A stretch of 64,000 bases of DNA from Cylicocyclus nassatus (GCA_958299035.1 CATQJL010000223.1:69113006-69177005), one strand, 5' to 3'; shown: positions 44,095 to 55,749, counted from the first letter of the stretch. Program-made: numbers and translations. Notes: generated by a model from the sequence alone, not told the origin.

Positions 44095-44800
44095 TTACCT
44101 CCTTACATGGGGTACATCGTTTCCCTCCCCGACGTAAACAACCGCTACTTCATTGGCAGTTGGTACACGAAATCTACCTCGGGAGATGCCTCTTTCCCTG
44201 TTATCCTCGAACACCATTTCGATTACTAACGGCAACCTGTTTCCACGTCGCGCAGCTTCTTCTTCTGCTTTCTCGACCTCGTGCATCATTCTGAATGATT
44301 GCGCATAGATGTTATTGCGCACAAACCATTCACTTAGATAAAGCATTAGCTCTGAGTCACAGTTCGCGTTCTGCGCGATCCCTAGGCGCTGTTGAGCAGC
44401 CAGTTCAGTGTCTAGTATATAGATCTGTCCGTACTGTCTTTGTTCTTCGTGGATGGGATGTAGGGGGCCAATTTGATGATAGATTTGACCATGAATCCGA
44501 AAACAGTATTGACCCCTTCCTCTGGGCACGTCTACTTGAGCACCCATGGACGCCATAGCTAGAGCGAAATTGAAGTTCCTTATGTTATTGAAAAATTTTG
44601 ACGTTGTCTCGTGTTTGGTGTTGCATTGCATCAGCTCTTAGAAATAACTCTTTTATCTGCACAGGAAAATCGTCAAAAAGGTCCAACTTGAAGCGTCCAT
44701 AATCGCAACAATCACCAAATGTATCAGCGTGTTGCTGCTTCACCTCAAAACCAAAATGTAGTGCTCCACAATTAACGCAACGGCGATCGAGCTCTCCCAG
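44095..44800 (-). pseudogene. Helitron-like N-terminal domain
   Basis: The frame 44,631-44,095 carries NIRNFNFALAMASMGAQVD, RIHGQIYHQIGPLHPIHEE and YGQIYILDTELAAQQRLG, the standard Helitron_like_N signature. A preceding piece (44,800-44,640, other phase) encodes CVNCGALHFG, a zinc-binding Cys pair usual just before it. After VPRGRG the reading is intact to the region of DVPHVRR. Confidence 0.88.
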
Positions 44801-44888
44801 ATAGTTTGCGGTCGTCGTGCGTACTCTGAGTGCTATACCGAGGCTGCGAGCAACATTGCGGCGCCGTCGATTCTCATTAGCCGTTACG

Positions 44889-45691
44889 TCACCTGTTGGC
44901 CTTCACTTTCGTCCTGTCCAGAGTGACGTTCAAGATTTTCTTGCACCTCTGCCTCTTCTTCTTCTTCAGTTTGCCGCTCACGACGCAGTCTTTGCCGCAC
45001 TGTAATCCTTCTTCGGCGTTCAAAGCCCTCCTCATCGTTTCATTCTGCAACAGCCTCTGCTGACGCCGATTCTGCTCTAAAAGACGCTGAGCACGGTCTT
45101 CTATGCTTTCATTTTGGCGTTGCTTCCGCTGCCGCTCAGCATTTTCAAGAAGGCGTTCAGAAGCGCGTTCCTCATTGCTTTCATTCTGACGACGTCTTTG
45201 CTGACGTAGTGTGTTCTGAAGAAGACGTGCAGACCGACTCTCTTCACTTTCAATCGCTCGAGTCCTTCGCTGCCGTTGCATATTCTCAGATCGACGGCGT
45301 GCACGTTCTTCGACATTTTCTCCCTCACGTCGCCTCTGTTGACGTTGTGCATCAGCAATACTCTTTCAGCACCTTCGAGGAGACCCTCGGCATCGCGACG
45401 TCTCTGATTACGCTGAGTCATGGCCATCAGACGGGCAGCTCGCTGTTGCGCATTTTCAACTCCTCGCTCTTGGCGATGACGTTGCGAATCTTGGGTGCGT
45501 CTGATAGAGCGATGGTCAGCGTTTTCGTGCTGACGTTGGAGCAGGTGACGTTCTGCATCTGCACTGAGCCGCAGAGCACGCTGTCTTTCTCCTTCGATGC
45601 TGCGATGATTTCTTTGGCGCTCCGCATCCGATGCGAAGACGCGAGGGCGTCCGCGCCTACGAACTTCAGGTTGCTGATTTGGTTCCATCAC
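44889..45691 (-). pseudogene. Helitron N-terminal Arg/Glu/Gln-rich repeat region
   Basis: Two overlapping frames (45,691-45,101 and 45,281-44,889) encode about nine imperfect repeats of roughly 23 residues of the form R-L-L-x-x-x-x-R-Q-x-R-R-Q-N-E-S-x-E-x-R (for example RLLENAERQRKQRQNESIED). Such repeats head many animal Helitron proteins and are predicted to be helical. A frameshift near 45,200 separates the two parts. MMEPNQQPEVRRRGRPRVFA is the best start, with an AT-hook-like RRGRPR at residue 12. Confidence 0.78.
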
Positions 45692-45699
45692 TGATTCAA

Positions 45700-47328
45700 C
45701 TACTCTAAATCATGATATTTCGACAGCAGATTTTCAATGGTGATAAAGCATCATCTTGAGGTTACAAAGTATCATACACTGCGCAAACTAAAATTTCACT
45801 TCCTTTATATACACGATTCATGACACGCAAAGACTGGGCGCCGTTGCGTCCGGCCAGGATAGTTCTTGCTTGGGAGAGACAGCAGATGGTAAGAGAAGTG
45901 AAAGAATGCTCGGTCAAAGAAACGCAGATACGTCCGCAATCTTTGCGTGCCGCGAATCGCCTGTAAGTGAAACACTTCATAGTAAAAAGCTCATTTTTGG
46001 ATTTCGAAAAGAGAGTTTTTGAGCTTCCTCATCGAAAATTTTAGAACAATCAGAACGATCGGTTTTTCACATAGTTTACAACCTTTGTAAGAATCATAAT
46101 ATGGCTTGGTTTCTAATAGACAGATCATGATAGTAAGAGTAAACAAATAAGCAGCTGCAGATTCATTACTCAGCAGAGGATCAGCTTTTGGGAGAAAGAC
46201 CCTACGATTAAAAGCTAAAAGCATACGCCGAACGTGCCTGTCTCTAAGCGTGGCTTGTATGAAGCACAATCTTGGAGAAAGAAGTGAAATTTCATGAAAG
46301 CTCTCTTCATAGCAACTATGAGCGAGTAATGCTCAAAATCAGGCCAGCGGGGTCTTCCGTATGATATATTGTAAGACCGTGCATGCGCAGCATTTTGATC
46401 GTTTGTGAAATTCAGTGAAAACCTACCGTCTCGAATAATTGAGTCAAAATGAAATCACCTCATTCAGGACAAAAGGACTGATTTCTTTTCGAAATATCAT
46501 GCCTGCAGTTGCAACGCTTGAATTTTTCTTAATGAATACCAAGTGCATTCAAGAGAGGGGGATTGTTACAGTCATAAACTTTCTCTTCGAAAGCACTGCA
46601 CACATGCTTGCTTCCACATCCGTCCTGCACTGTGCTTATAGCCTTGATGCCAGTCCAGCGTAGCACTCTCACGTCATCAATTCCTCAAATAGCAAGTGCT
46701 GCTTTGAAACATACCGAGCAATCATGACCATCAGCAATGAAGTGCATAAAACTTTTCATTTCAAAAATTCTAAACAGTGAGATCGGTAAATCCAGATGGA
46801 GAAAGCCTCCCAGCCTCAAAAAAATACTTTTTTTGAACCGGTTGCTGAAATCGTAATGACTTTGAATTTTCAGTAATTGTAATGGTCGATGTGAGCTACA
46901 TCCCTGAACAAAGATCTTCTCAGTTTCTTAGGTGGAAGCTTGGAAAATCGATCAGTTACTTCATTGACCCTTTCTTGCAATATGTTCGGTAAAAAATATA
47001 CTTTCCATTGCTTCTCTGGTTAAAATCGACAGCTTGCACAAATGTGTGTCCAGCAAATTTAGAAATTCGCAAAAGAATCCAATTTTGAGCCAGTTTGGCA
47101 AGCTTAAAGCCGTGTGGATCCGCTTGACATGCAATTTTTGTAGGATCAACTTATTGAATCCGCACGAAATTTTGCGCTGTGGGTCTACATGGTGGCAAGG
47201 TGCTATAACCCAAATTTCAGCTCAAGACCGTTGCTGGAACTTGCGCTATGAAATTCGTGACAGACAGACATTCAGACACACACACACAGAAAAAAACGTA
47301 AACACCCTTAGCGCGTTATTATAGTAGG
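45700..47328 (-). other. 5' non-coding region of the Helitron
   Basis: About 1.6 kb between the 5' terminus and the first codon. The first 170 bp (47,160-47,329) match the short Helitron at 33,488. The frames at 45,762-45,980 and 45,991-46,269 are short and have no domain. No captured host gene is recognisable. Confidence 0.45.
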
Positions 47329-47530
47329 ATAATAATATATGATATACTATATATATTGATCATATACTATAAACTATAGTAGTGACCATATTGGTAGACT
47401 AGAGGATAAAATGAAACATGTTAGTGTTTTTGTAGTTGGTTTTGTTTATTATGATGTTAGTCATTTTGATAGACTACTTTACTAAATTTGGTTGTTTGTA
47501 GTAGACGTGTATTGAAATAACTCTACTGAT

Positions 47531-48872
47531 CATACCTTCGATAGTCTAGAGACAGGGCGCCAAAAGTGAAGGTTGTTTGAACATCTGACGTCATAAATAG
47601 TGAAGGTTGTTTGAAGAAGATCAGAGAAGAAAAAAATGACGTAAAATAGATATAAAAAGCAAGAGAAACTGCTGAAAACCAGATAAAAATGCTGCAATAA
47701 GGTTTGAAATCTTTCGTTTGGCGGCTTTTTAAAGTGCAAGTTTTCGCTTCAAGACCAGCAATTCGCAACACGGGGTTTTGATTTTTGATGCGTCCTTTGA
47801 ATTTTTACCCCCGCGCTGTCCCTCTTGTACCCTGCGACGTTGTCTGGATTTTTCCGCTCATCATTCTGAGCAAGCATCGTCCAAACTGGAGAAAATTCGT
47901 TGCGAAACCACTGAAAAAGAATAAGGTGAAGAAAAACGCATTTTTTTGTAATTTTCACAAAAAAACCGGCATAAGCAAAGAAATAAGCCCGGCGACGTTG
48001 TCTACATTATAGACAGAAACAAGACCTATCGACTACACGAAAAAACTGCGTGAAAAGAGTCAAACTAGGAGAAAAACGAGAGATTTTCGAAAACAAGGTT
48101 TTTGCCGAATTTTTCGTTTAAATCATAAAAAGGAGTCTTGCGACGTTGTCAGCGTGAAAATAGAGATCAGGAGCTTCAAAATGATATATAGCTTGCTAAA
48201 ATTGGATTCGAAACAGCGAAGAAAAGGGTACCAAAGCCAAATGCCCCGCGCCCCGCGTTTGGGGTAGCGAGGTAGCGCGCAGCGCGCGGAGACGCAAACG
48301 AGCAGCGGAGACAGACCAGAGCCGGCGGGGCATTTGGCTCTGGTCATTGGTCTCCGCGGGGTCATAACAAAACCCTATAATATTATATATCGTTGTGATC
48401 CTCATGAGACGGCCAGGAGCACTGACAACGTCGCAGGTCTTCAAAACCACTCCATAACGAGATAGACCAGCATTTATGTGGCGACTCTCTGCGCAAGATT
48501 TCAGCGCAATTTATCGTTTTTATTAAATTCCAGCGGCTTTCATGAACCTCCAACGCTCAATCGCAGTCTACAGAAAGGTTAATCGATAAGTTTTATCCTA
48601 ATTTTGAACTGAATTTTTGAAGAAAAACCTTCTTTCCAGCAAAAAAAAGGTCATAAAAACGCGATCCTTCGGTTTTTTGAGCTTTTTTTGGATGTCACTA
48701 CTATATTTGCCTCATTCACATTCATTCTTACATGTTAGTCATTAGTTATGTCATAGTATCCGGGCTTCGCCCCGGATGACTTCTGCATTCCTCTGCAGGT
48801 GAAGGTTGTGTCCTCTCATGACACTCAAAGTGAAGGTTACCAGAGTACGTGGCTCTATGTATCGATGGTATG
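47531..48872. mobile_element. hAT-like non-autonomous element with paired AGTGAAGG motifs
   Basis: The left end CATACCTTCGATAGTCTAGA and right end (read inwards) CATACCATCGATACATAGAG are inverted. Flanking 8-mers CTACTGAT and ATACTGAT agree at 7 of 8, so this is an 8-bp target duplication. Pairs of (A)AGTGAAGG lie inside both ends (47,562 and 47,596; 48,796 and 48,826). The centre has a GC-rich inverted repeat (CCAAATGCCCCGC at 48,236 and GCGGGGCATTTGG at 48,324). At 48,767 the hairpin ATCCGGGCTTCGCCCCGGAT looks like a Helitron 3' end without the CTRR. No transposase. Confidence 0.78.
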
Positions 48873-48945
48873 ATACTGATTAATGATATGTGCTATTGAT
48901 TAGGATTGTATGAAATAGCTTAATTGAAGGCTGGTATACGACATA

Positions 48946-49788
48946 TTAGGTTGTTACATAAGTCTTGTTACACTTGACTTCTTACGGCGATAAGTCATGC
49001 ACCTCATATTCTTTACAGGACTTCAGGATACCATTCGATAGAGCAAAGCAAGCTCTACAAAACAGTGTGCAAAAGTTCGCACCAACTTCGACCCACTATA
49101 AGTTTGCATCCAAAATCTGAGTCGTACTAAACGCTCAAAAATTGGGAAAAATTCATATCTTTGTTTAGAAAAATCCTACGAACCTCCAACTTGCTCATAA
49201 AAATTGCACATTATATCGAACACTCATATGTACCGTTGCTGTATTTTTTCCTTATTTGGAAATCGAGAAAACGAAAATTTTCTTGTTTTTACAAAAACGA
49301 AGCTATGCTCTTTCTATGCATCTAGCTGTATACTACAAGCCCTTAGAAGTGTAACCGTAAAATTTCAGCTTTTCAGAAGCCCTAGTTTTCGAAAAATACC
49401 AAATTTAGCTTTTCTCACTCGGGTGCTCATTGCTAAATTGGGTAAATTTCGAAAACTAGGGCTTCTGGAAAGCTGAAATTTTACGGTTACACTTCTAAGG
49501 GCTTGTAGTATACAGCTAGATGCATAGAAAGAGCATAGCTTCGTTTTTGTAAAAACAAGAAAATTTTCGTTTTCTCGATTTTCAAATAAGGAAAAAATAC
49601 AGCAGCGGTACATATGAGTGTTCGATATAGTGTGCAATTTTTATGAGCAAGTTGGAGGTTCGTAGGATTTTCCTGACTTTTCTTGCTTTGCTCTATCGAA
49701 TGAGATCCTGAAGTCCTGTAAAGAATATGAGGTGCATGACTTATCGCCGTAAGAAGTTAAGTGTAACAAGACTTACGTAACAACCTAA
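48946..49788. mobile_element. Foldback element, near-perfect palindrome
   Basis: TTAGGTTGTTACATAAG...CTTACGTAACAACCTAA with TA on both sides. The two arms, each about 415 bp, are almost identical in reverse complement: the same 90-residue frame appears on the plus strand at 49,204 and the minus strand at 49,637 with only a handful of changes. The loop is under 30 bp. No transposase. The frames are shadows of the arms. Confidence 0.92.
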
Positions 49789-49792
49789 TATA

Positions 49793-50668
49793 TTAGGTTG
49801 TCCCGAAAGTTTTGTCGGTTTTTTCAAACCACTATAAAACCACGCACAATAAACATCTGAATGAGTTCCAACATGCATTCGTTGCAGCTTTTCCATCTCT
49901 TTCTTATGGATACATTTTCGAACCACTATCTTGCATGCTTTTTTTGATAATTGCCAGAATTCCCCACCCTTCAATTTTATCTGCTCAAGATAAAGCTAAT
50001 TTTTAAAAATCTTATTCCGGAGTTTTGGAAAGGTTCAAGGATGTATCCAATAGAGCAGTTCTCGGACTACAAGGTAATATTTTTAGATTCTCCTAGTCTG
50101 CTGTTTTCAGCTTCAAAAAATTATTTTTTCGGAGGTCTCGATTTTTGGCAAAGTCGTGAAACACACAACTGTACCAAATACATGAAAGCTTTCGGTGTTT
50201 TTGCGAATTGAAACATGATTATTGATAAACATCATTTATGCAACATAACCAAGGTTTGATTTGCTTCAAAAAAGCAGCTTTTTGGAATTTTCGGTACTTT
50301 TGCGTGGTAGACGTAATCAAAAAGCCGCGGTTTTCATCAAATAAATAATTATAACGAACTTAGTAAGCGTGGTTTATGTAATCTAAAATGGACACAATGT
50401 AGCCAAAGGTCTGCTCTACATAATGGTTATCAGTGCTTTTTGTCAAGATAAAAATTTTTGAAATTCAGGAAAGAATTGGCGCTATTGATGAACTGCTCAA
50501 AACGCCATGGCGATAACATTGCAAAGACAGGGTAGATCAGAGAGCAAACATAGCTGTAAGAAAGAGGCTAAAATCTGAGTCAAACGGTACCATGTCGTTC
50601 ATGGATTGTTGTTCTGGGAGTTTTAGTGAGCGATGAAAAAAACGGACAAAACTTTCGGGACAACCTAA
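49793..50668. mobile_element. Foldback element with TTAGGTTGTCCCGAAAG ends
   Basis: TTAGGTTGTCCCGAAAGTTT and AAACTTTCGGGACAACCTAA are exact inverted ends with TA on both sides. Only TATA separates it from the preceding element, so two elements sit side by side. The interior is less palindromic than its neighbour. No transposase. Confidence 0.9.
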
Positions 50669-50670
50669 TA

Positions 50671-51042
50671 CTACATCAATTAACTATATATTGTGTAAAT
50701 TTTGATGTAGAATGTGTAATAATCTTTTAATTTTATCGTAATTGTAAAATTCGTATCTATATACAATAAAATAATTCTTATGTAAGCATTTGAAAATATT
50801 TGTATAAATCATATTTTCATTGTATCCATTGGATAAGTAAGTTTCGTAATTGTAGTATTTTTTTTGACAAAATCGCCAAGATAGGTGCAAATACGGGCAA
50901 CTCTTAAAGTTTCTGTGTAAACAATTGCGTTTTTGATGTGATTGGTTACACCAGAAGTGATGTGTATAAATCTTTTTACTTGAAAAGGGAAACTATCAGT
51001 TTTGTTATACATTTTAGTTGTGATTCTGTTTTAATGATTGTA
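50671..51042 (-). pseudogene. Penelope RT thumb and C-terminus (piece 6)
   Basis: The frame encodes MYNKTDSFPFQVKRFIHITS and then IVYTETLRVARICTYLGDFV. Family members have a K/T-D-x-F-P-F-x-V-x-R-F motif and an S/T-x-x-x-R-x-A-R-I motif in this place, after the palm. Piece 5 ends at the foldback element on the right, and the reading continues here in an open phase. A stop follows TYPMDTMKI near 50,820. The rest is AT-rich 3' region. Confidence 0.8.
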
Positions 51043-51992
51043 TTAGGTTGTCCGGAAATTAATGCCCGTTTTGAATTTCAACCGCAGTAACTCACACACT
51101 TCTCATTTCTAAATAGGTTGCAAAGTATATTCGATAGAGCAAAGCAAGCTCTACAAGATGACTATCATGCTTTTGCGACAGCTCTTATACTTTTCGAGTT
51201 TCGAGCCAAAAACTAAAAAGACTCAGCAGCCCGAAAAATCGAAAAAAATCGTAACCCAGTTCATAAAAACCCTACAAAAGTTCTTACTTGCTCACATAAA
51301 CACTATCCACATAATGCATCTATATACGCCTTCGCCGGTTTTTTTTCCTCTGTTAGAAATCAAGAAAACGGAAATTTTCATGCATTTGCCAAAGCGATGC
51401 TGTGCCGTCCCCACATAGTTAGTTGTAAACCACAAGCCTGTAGAAGTGCAGACTTGAATTTTCAGCTCTCTATAAGCTTTAGTTCTCGAGAAATTTGAAT
51501 TTTCGCTTGGACCACCTAACTAAGGAAGGCTATATTCGGTATTTCTCGAGAACTAAAGCTTGTAGAGAGCTGAAAATTTAAATCTGTACTTCTACAGGCT
51601 TGTGGTATACAACTAGCTATGTGGGGACGGCACAGCATCGCTTTGGCAAATGCGTGAAAATTTCCCTTTTCTTGATTTCTAACAGAGGAAAAAATACGGC
51701 AAAAGCTTATAGAGATGTCTTATGTGAATAGCGTTTACGTGAGCGAGTAAGAATTTTTGTAGGATTTTTATGAACTGAGTTACGAGTTTTCTCGAGTTTT
51801 CGGGCAGCTGAGTCTTTTTACTTTTTATTTCAAAACTCAAGTTGGATAAGAGTTGTCGCAAAAGCAAGAGAGCCCTCTTGTAGAGCTTGATTTGCTCTAC
51901 CGAATGGTACTTTGCAACCTATTTGGAAATGAGAAATTTATGACTTATTGCGGTTAAAATTCAAAACGGGCATTAATTTCCGGACAACCTAA
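51043..51992. mobile_element. Foldback element with TTAGGTTGTCCGGAAATT ends
   Basis: TTAGGTTGTCCGGAAATTAA and TTAATTTCCGGACAACCTAA are inverted and flanked by TA. The arms are complementary for most of their length (for example AATTTTCATGCATTTGCC and GGCAAATGCGTGAAAATT). It separates pieces 5 and 6 of the Penelope-like element. Confidence 0.92.
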
Positions 51993-52286
51993 TAATATGT
52001 AAGTCCAAATAATTACAATGTAAATTATCTATATGAGTAGTTTCCAAACTTAGTTTGTTATCATATACGTTTTTGATTATATTATGAATTGTAGGTTCAG
52101 TGCGATTGTGTATGATTAATAGATCATCCACATAACGAAATGCAAAAAGGTGTTTATGGTTATTTACCTTATTAACTACATACTTGTATTCATACCAAGA
52201 TAGTGTCAGGTGCATCCCTATATTTGTTTAAATATATATGTGTTAAATCTACAGAAACTGTTATCAAGAATATAGTCAATATAATA
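51993..52286 (-). pseudogene. Penelope RT palm with YVDD (piece 5)
   Basis: The key residues are in FAFRYVDDLLIIHN, the RT catalytic box, preceded by LSWYEYKYVVNKVNNHKH and followed by LHCNYLDLHI. Upstream the phase is disturbed, where the family has a G-I-P-x-G motif: only IFKQI and GCT-like remnants can be read. The frame is cut on both sides by foldback elements. RT copies the element RNA at the target. Confidence 0.88.
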
Positions 52287-53308
52287 TTAGGTCATTCCGA
52301 AAGTAATTTCGCTTTTTTCAAACAGGCGCCACATTTCATGGAACAAAGGTTTCTGAGAGGTCTTGGAGGCATTCGATGCAGCATTTCATCCTCTTTCGAA
52401 TGGTTATGAAATCATTGCAAAACAGTCAATGAGCTTTCAGAAAATAACCAAAATCTGCGAACTATGCTTTTTGAGATGGTCAAGTTTAACAATTTTTCTA
52501 TACTTTTATATCAATTCTCAGAAGGACTTCAAGTAACGATTCGATAGAGCAAACCTTATGGAGTACAGCACTACTTTTTTTCTCTTTTCCATAGCTTGTC
52601 ATACATTTTTAACAGAATTTTAACCGATGCTAATGATTTTCACACTTGGGCAGCTAGATACATGTAGAACATCAAAAGAAGAGCAGCTCGCGCACTGTTC
52701 GATGCAGATTTTTCTCCTCTTTTTAATGGGGGTTTTTTGTTTCCGATTCGTTTAGTCTCCGGGGAGAAATCGTCATAACTCATTTTTTTAGCGAGCCCCA
52801 GCCTGTACCCGAAAAACTCGAAATTTTCATATTTCGAACCCGTAAACCCTCACTTGCTTTGTAAAATTAATGCTAACTCATAGTGCTACCCTGGTAGTCT
52901 CAAATTCCGAAAAGTTATGATGTTTGATGCGATTGTGGCTGAGGCGGGCCTGCCAAAATCCGATGGTTCTGTTGAAAAATCTTTTAAAAAATTACGGCGC
53001 GCTACGCGAATAAGAAAAAAGTAGTGCTGTATTCCATAAGGTTTGCTCTATCGAATCGTTACTTGAACTCCTTCTGAGGATTGATATGAAAGTTTCAAAA
53101 AATTGTGAAACTTGACCATCTCAAAAAGCAATGGTCGCAGTTTTTGGTTATTTTCTGAAAGAGCATTGGCTGCTTTGCAACAGTTTCATAACCGTTAGAA
53201 AGAGAATGAAATTCTGCATCGAATGCTTTCAGAATCTCTCAGAAACCTTTGTTCCATGAAATGTGGCGCCCGTTTGAAAAAAGCGAAATTACTTTCGGAA
53301 TGACCTAA
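52287..53308. mobile_element. Foldback element, family TTAGGTCATTCCGAAAG, copy 1
   Basis: TTAGGTCATTCCGAAAGTAA and TTACTTTCGGAATGACCTAA are exact inverted ends with TA on both sides. The arms carry CGATGCAGCATTTCATCC near the left end, mirrored near the right end, and ATTCGATAGAGCAAAC on the left mirrored by GTTTGCTCTATCGAAT on the right. It lies inside Penelope RT. Confidence 0.93.
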
Positions 53309-53310
53309 TA

Positions 53311-54269
53311 CAATAAATCTGAAATGGTGTAGTTTCTGTGGCTAGATTTTGTGTTTATATTATCGGTGTAGTATATTTTGTTAAAGCCATTATATGTCAG
53401 GTATTTTTTGTTTACATTTTTGAAGCATAATTTGAGAAGTTCCTTGAGGTTGGTTTTTATTATGTTATGTAATAGGCTAGTAAACATATTTGTGAAATCA
53501 GCTGAGTATAATTGCATGTTGTTTATGTTGATATTGGATAGTTTATCACTCATATTAGTATTGTCTATTAACCAATAATTACATGAAGTTTGTTTTTTAT
53601 ATTCAATCGCTTGTACATAGTTTTTGAAATGTATTTTTATGTGTTTAAATATACATTGTAATTCCAAGGCAAGAGGTTTAATGCTACTGTGTGTAGCTCC
53701 AGGGATGAATCTGAATTTAATAGGGTTTTTATGGAGTTTTGGTACACAGTATATTAATGGTATGTTGTTAATATTTTGCAGTGGTAACTTGTTATTTCTG
53801 CAAAAGTCAATATGTCTTTTTATTATATCATTAGCATTTTCTTCTTCATATAAATTATATCTTTCATTTTCATTTGAAACTTCGTTTTTCTTATCAAATG
53901 TGATCTCTAATTCTTTCATTATTGTTTGTATGTAGAATTTTTTACAGATAATACCGAAGTTATTACTTGCTTTATCAAGTGGGCAAATTACAAATTGATT
54001 TTTAAGGTTTTTTATGTAACTACATTCAAAATTGTAATTTTGTTCGTTTGGGTCTTGTTTGTTTTTTAGTCTGGTTTTATAGAGAAGTGGTTTGAATCTA
54101 AGTTCAAAATTTTTTAAAAGAAAAGTTTCTATGTTTATAAGTTCTTCAAGTTCAAGTTTGTATTTTTTGATGTAAGTATTCAAAATGAGTTGAACTTTTG
54201 ACTGGATCCAATCTATTATGTACTGGTGTTGTTGGGTATTCTGTATTTAGTACCTTTGCTCATTATGGA
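53311..54269 (-). pseudogene. Penelope RT fingers and palm (piece 4)
   Basis: A 292-residue frame plus upstream codons. Visible in order: CPLDKASNNFGIICKKFYIQ (about 70-90; the DKASNN signature of Penelope RT), IYCVPKLHKNPIKFRFIPGA (about 150-170), then the motif A region YSADFTNMFTSLLHN with the first catalytic Asp (about 230). It ends at NYTISDLL, where the foldback element cuts it. Upstream, before a frame change near 54,200, KSIMSKGTKYRIPN gives the conserved start of RT. The hAT element at 54,278 cuts off the N-terminal part. Confidence 0.9.
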
Positions 54270-54531
54270 TTTTAAGTCATAGGTGCGATAGGGGGAGCCG
54301 GGCTCTCCCCAGGTGAAGGGGGTCTCGGCTGTTCCCGACCTTCCAGGGTGAAGGGGGTATGTGAGTCTAGGGGGGGGGGGAGGAAGAGAGAAAGGGTAAA
54401 AAAGCGTGGTCTGAAGAGCTCTAATTTGTACATTATTTAGGCACAAATTGAAAAAAATTTGAAAATTTTCAAAAAAAATTAAAAAATCAAAAAAAATTGA
54501 TTATAAAGATCTGTGCTCCTGTTTCACTGCA

Positions 54532-54834
54532 TCAACAGAAAACGAAAGCAATAATGTTTATCCCAAAAGATGTACAAGTTAGGAACAACTTCATTTCCTG
54601 CACATCATCATCAACAATATCACTATCGCTAACGTCAGAGACAACAAGTTCGCTGCCTGAAAAATCTTCTTCTTCCTCCAAAAGGTCATCAGAGTAGAAG
54701 TAGAATTGCGTGCAAAGGCGTTCTGAGTCGAAAATGGATTTGAAACTTTCTTCTTCTTTTGAGCGTTTTTGTGATTTTTTTCCTGGCCCTCTGGTAGCAT
54801 CAGAAAAGTCAGCAGGTAGGTGACGTTTCTTCAT
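54532..54834 (-). CDS. Small basic-acidic open frame inside the hAT element
   Basis: 100 residues starting MKKRHLPADFSDATRGPGKK. A Lys/Arg-rich N-terminal third resembling a nuclear localisation signal (KKSQKRSKEEE) is followed by an acidic run (DDLLEEEEDFSGSEL, then VSDVSDSDIVDDD). No domain known to me. It lies downstream of the transposase remnant in the same orientation. It may be a second product or exon of the hAT element, or an artefact of low-complexity DNA. Confidence 0.35.
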   Translation of the reverse strand: MKKRHLPADFSDATRGPGKKSQKRSKEEESFKSIFDSERLCTQFYFYSDDLLEEEEDFSGSELVVSDVSDSDIVDDDVQEMKLFLTCTSFGINIIAFVFC

Positions 54835-54914
54835 ACCTTCTTTTAGGATATTTCAAAAAGTCATACGGTAACAGCCTGTCTGGACCACTTATACCAATCC
54901 TTTAAATGAAGTTT

Positions 54915-55744
54915 TTAGATAACAATGTGTTTAGTAGAAGGTTGACAAATCTTAAGTATTTGCTTAGATGCTCTATCGTTGTACGACTTCTGCGTTGTGT
55001 TCTGATAACAGAGTAGATAGAAAATTTCTTTCTCCACCTCTGCCGTGCTAGTCGGAATGGAAACTAGCTTTGCTAGTAGGTCCATCAGATTTTTGAGGTA
55101 AGTAATGGGAAAAGAGCCAAATCTCATATGCATTCGCAACACGGGAAAGAAATAGTGTACTTTTTGGGCCTTGTCGAACTCTGGCTTCACCTCCTCTGGC
55201 ATACGTTCTGTTAACTGACGAGAAAGCTGCTCAACTTCTTCTTTAACAGCATCTGCGGAATAGCCGAAAAAAGGAGGTACTATGCTGTGCGTTGGTTTTT
55301 TTTCAATATCATAGGTCATATTGTCACAAGGCGAATAACTTTCAAAGCATAAAGCACAGAGTTGGGTTCGCACTCCAGCCGGGATCTAAGCGCAGTAAAT
55401 ATGCTTTGTATTAACACCTTCCTTTTGTTCATATCCATGTTTGTGAATTTAGCAGCCTTGAATTCTTCAGCAACCTGAAGATCAGCAATGGACTTCCTGG
55501 ACATTTCCTCATTAAAACTAGACAATCTGCTTGGATTCCTTATGCAGGAAATCAGAGAGTTTCGCTCAATTGCCAACTCTGTATCAATGTCGACAACATT
55601 TTCGTCGGCGTAAGATTCTCCTTCTGCCTCGCTGTTGAACTGGAACACATGCGAGTCATCTGCGATTTTGTAAAGTATTCTGCCTGCCGTTTCCTCTTCA
55701 AACTGCCAACCTTTCCAAAACATTGAGGAATATTTTGATAACAT
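54915..55744 (-). pseudogene. hAT transposase C-terminal part with dimerisation domain
   Basis: Two frames overlap (55,744-55,316 and 55,373-54,915) with a frame change near 55,340. The second has MDLLAKLVSIPTSTAEVEKE, the hAT C-terminal dimerisation motif (L-L-x-I-P-x-S-x-A-x-x-E-R in the family), and ends with DRASKQILKIC, where families have R-N-R-L-x-x-x-T-L. The first frame has LISCIRNPSRLSSFNEEM and looks like the all-alpha region within the transposase. The catalytic Asp residues and N-terminal BED finger are not found, so the gene is truncated. Confidence 0.75.
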
Positions 55745-55749
55745 GTTAT

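Larger units (their letters stand above)
39368..47329 (-). mobile_element. Full-length Helitron (7.96 kb) with decayed Rep-helicase gene
   Basis: Both termini are readable on the minus strand. The 5' end TCCTACTATAATAACGCGC (47,329) is preceded by A. The 3' end is hairpin GTCCGGCTTAGCCGGAC, then GATCAGA and CTGG (39,368), followed by T. This meets the Helitron rule (5' TC, 3' hairpin plus CTRR, A-T target). Next to the 5' end is a TG/CTGT microsatellite shared with the short Helitron at 33,488. The interior encodes, in order, Arg/Glu-rich repeats, a Helitron-like N domain, HUH Rep and a Pif1-type helicase, all on the minus strand. Non-coding ends are about 1.6 kb (5') and 1.4 kb (3'). Confidence 0.88.

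Noticed and set aside
48767..48786. Hairpin ATCCGGGCTTCGCCCCGGAT as a Helitron 3' end
   Set aside because: No CTRR followed by T lies at the right distance on either strand, and no 5' TC end was found for it.
49204..49637. Two nearly identical 90-residue frames on opposite strands
   Set aside because: They are the two arms of a palindromic foldback element; neither has a domain, and the similarity is explained by the inverted repeat.
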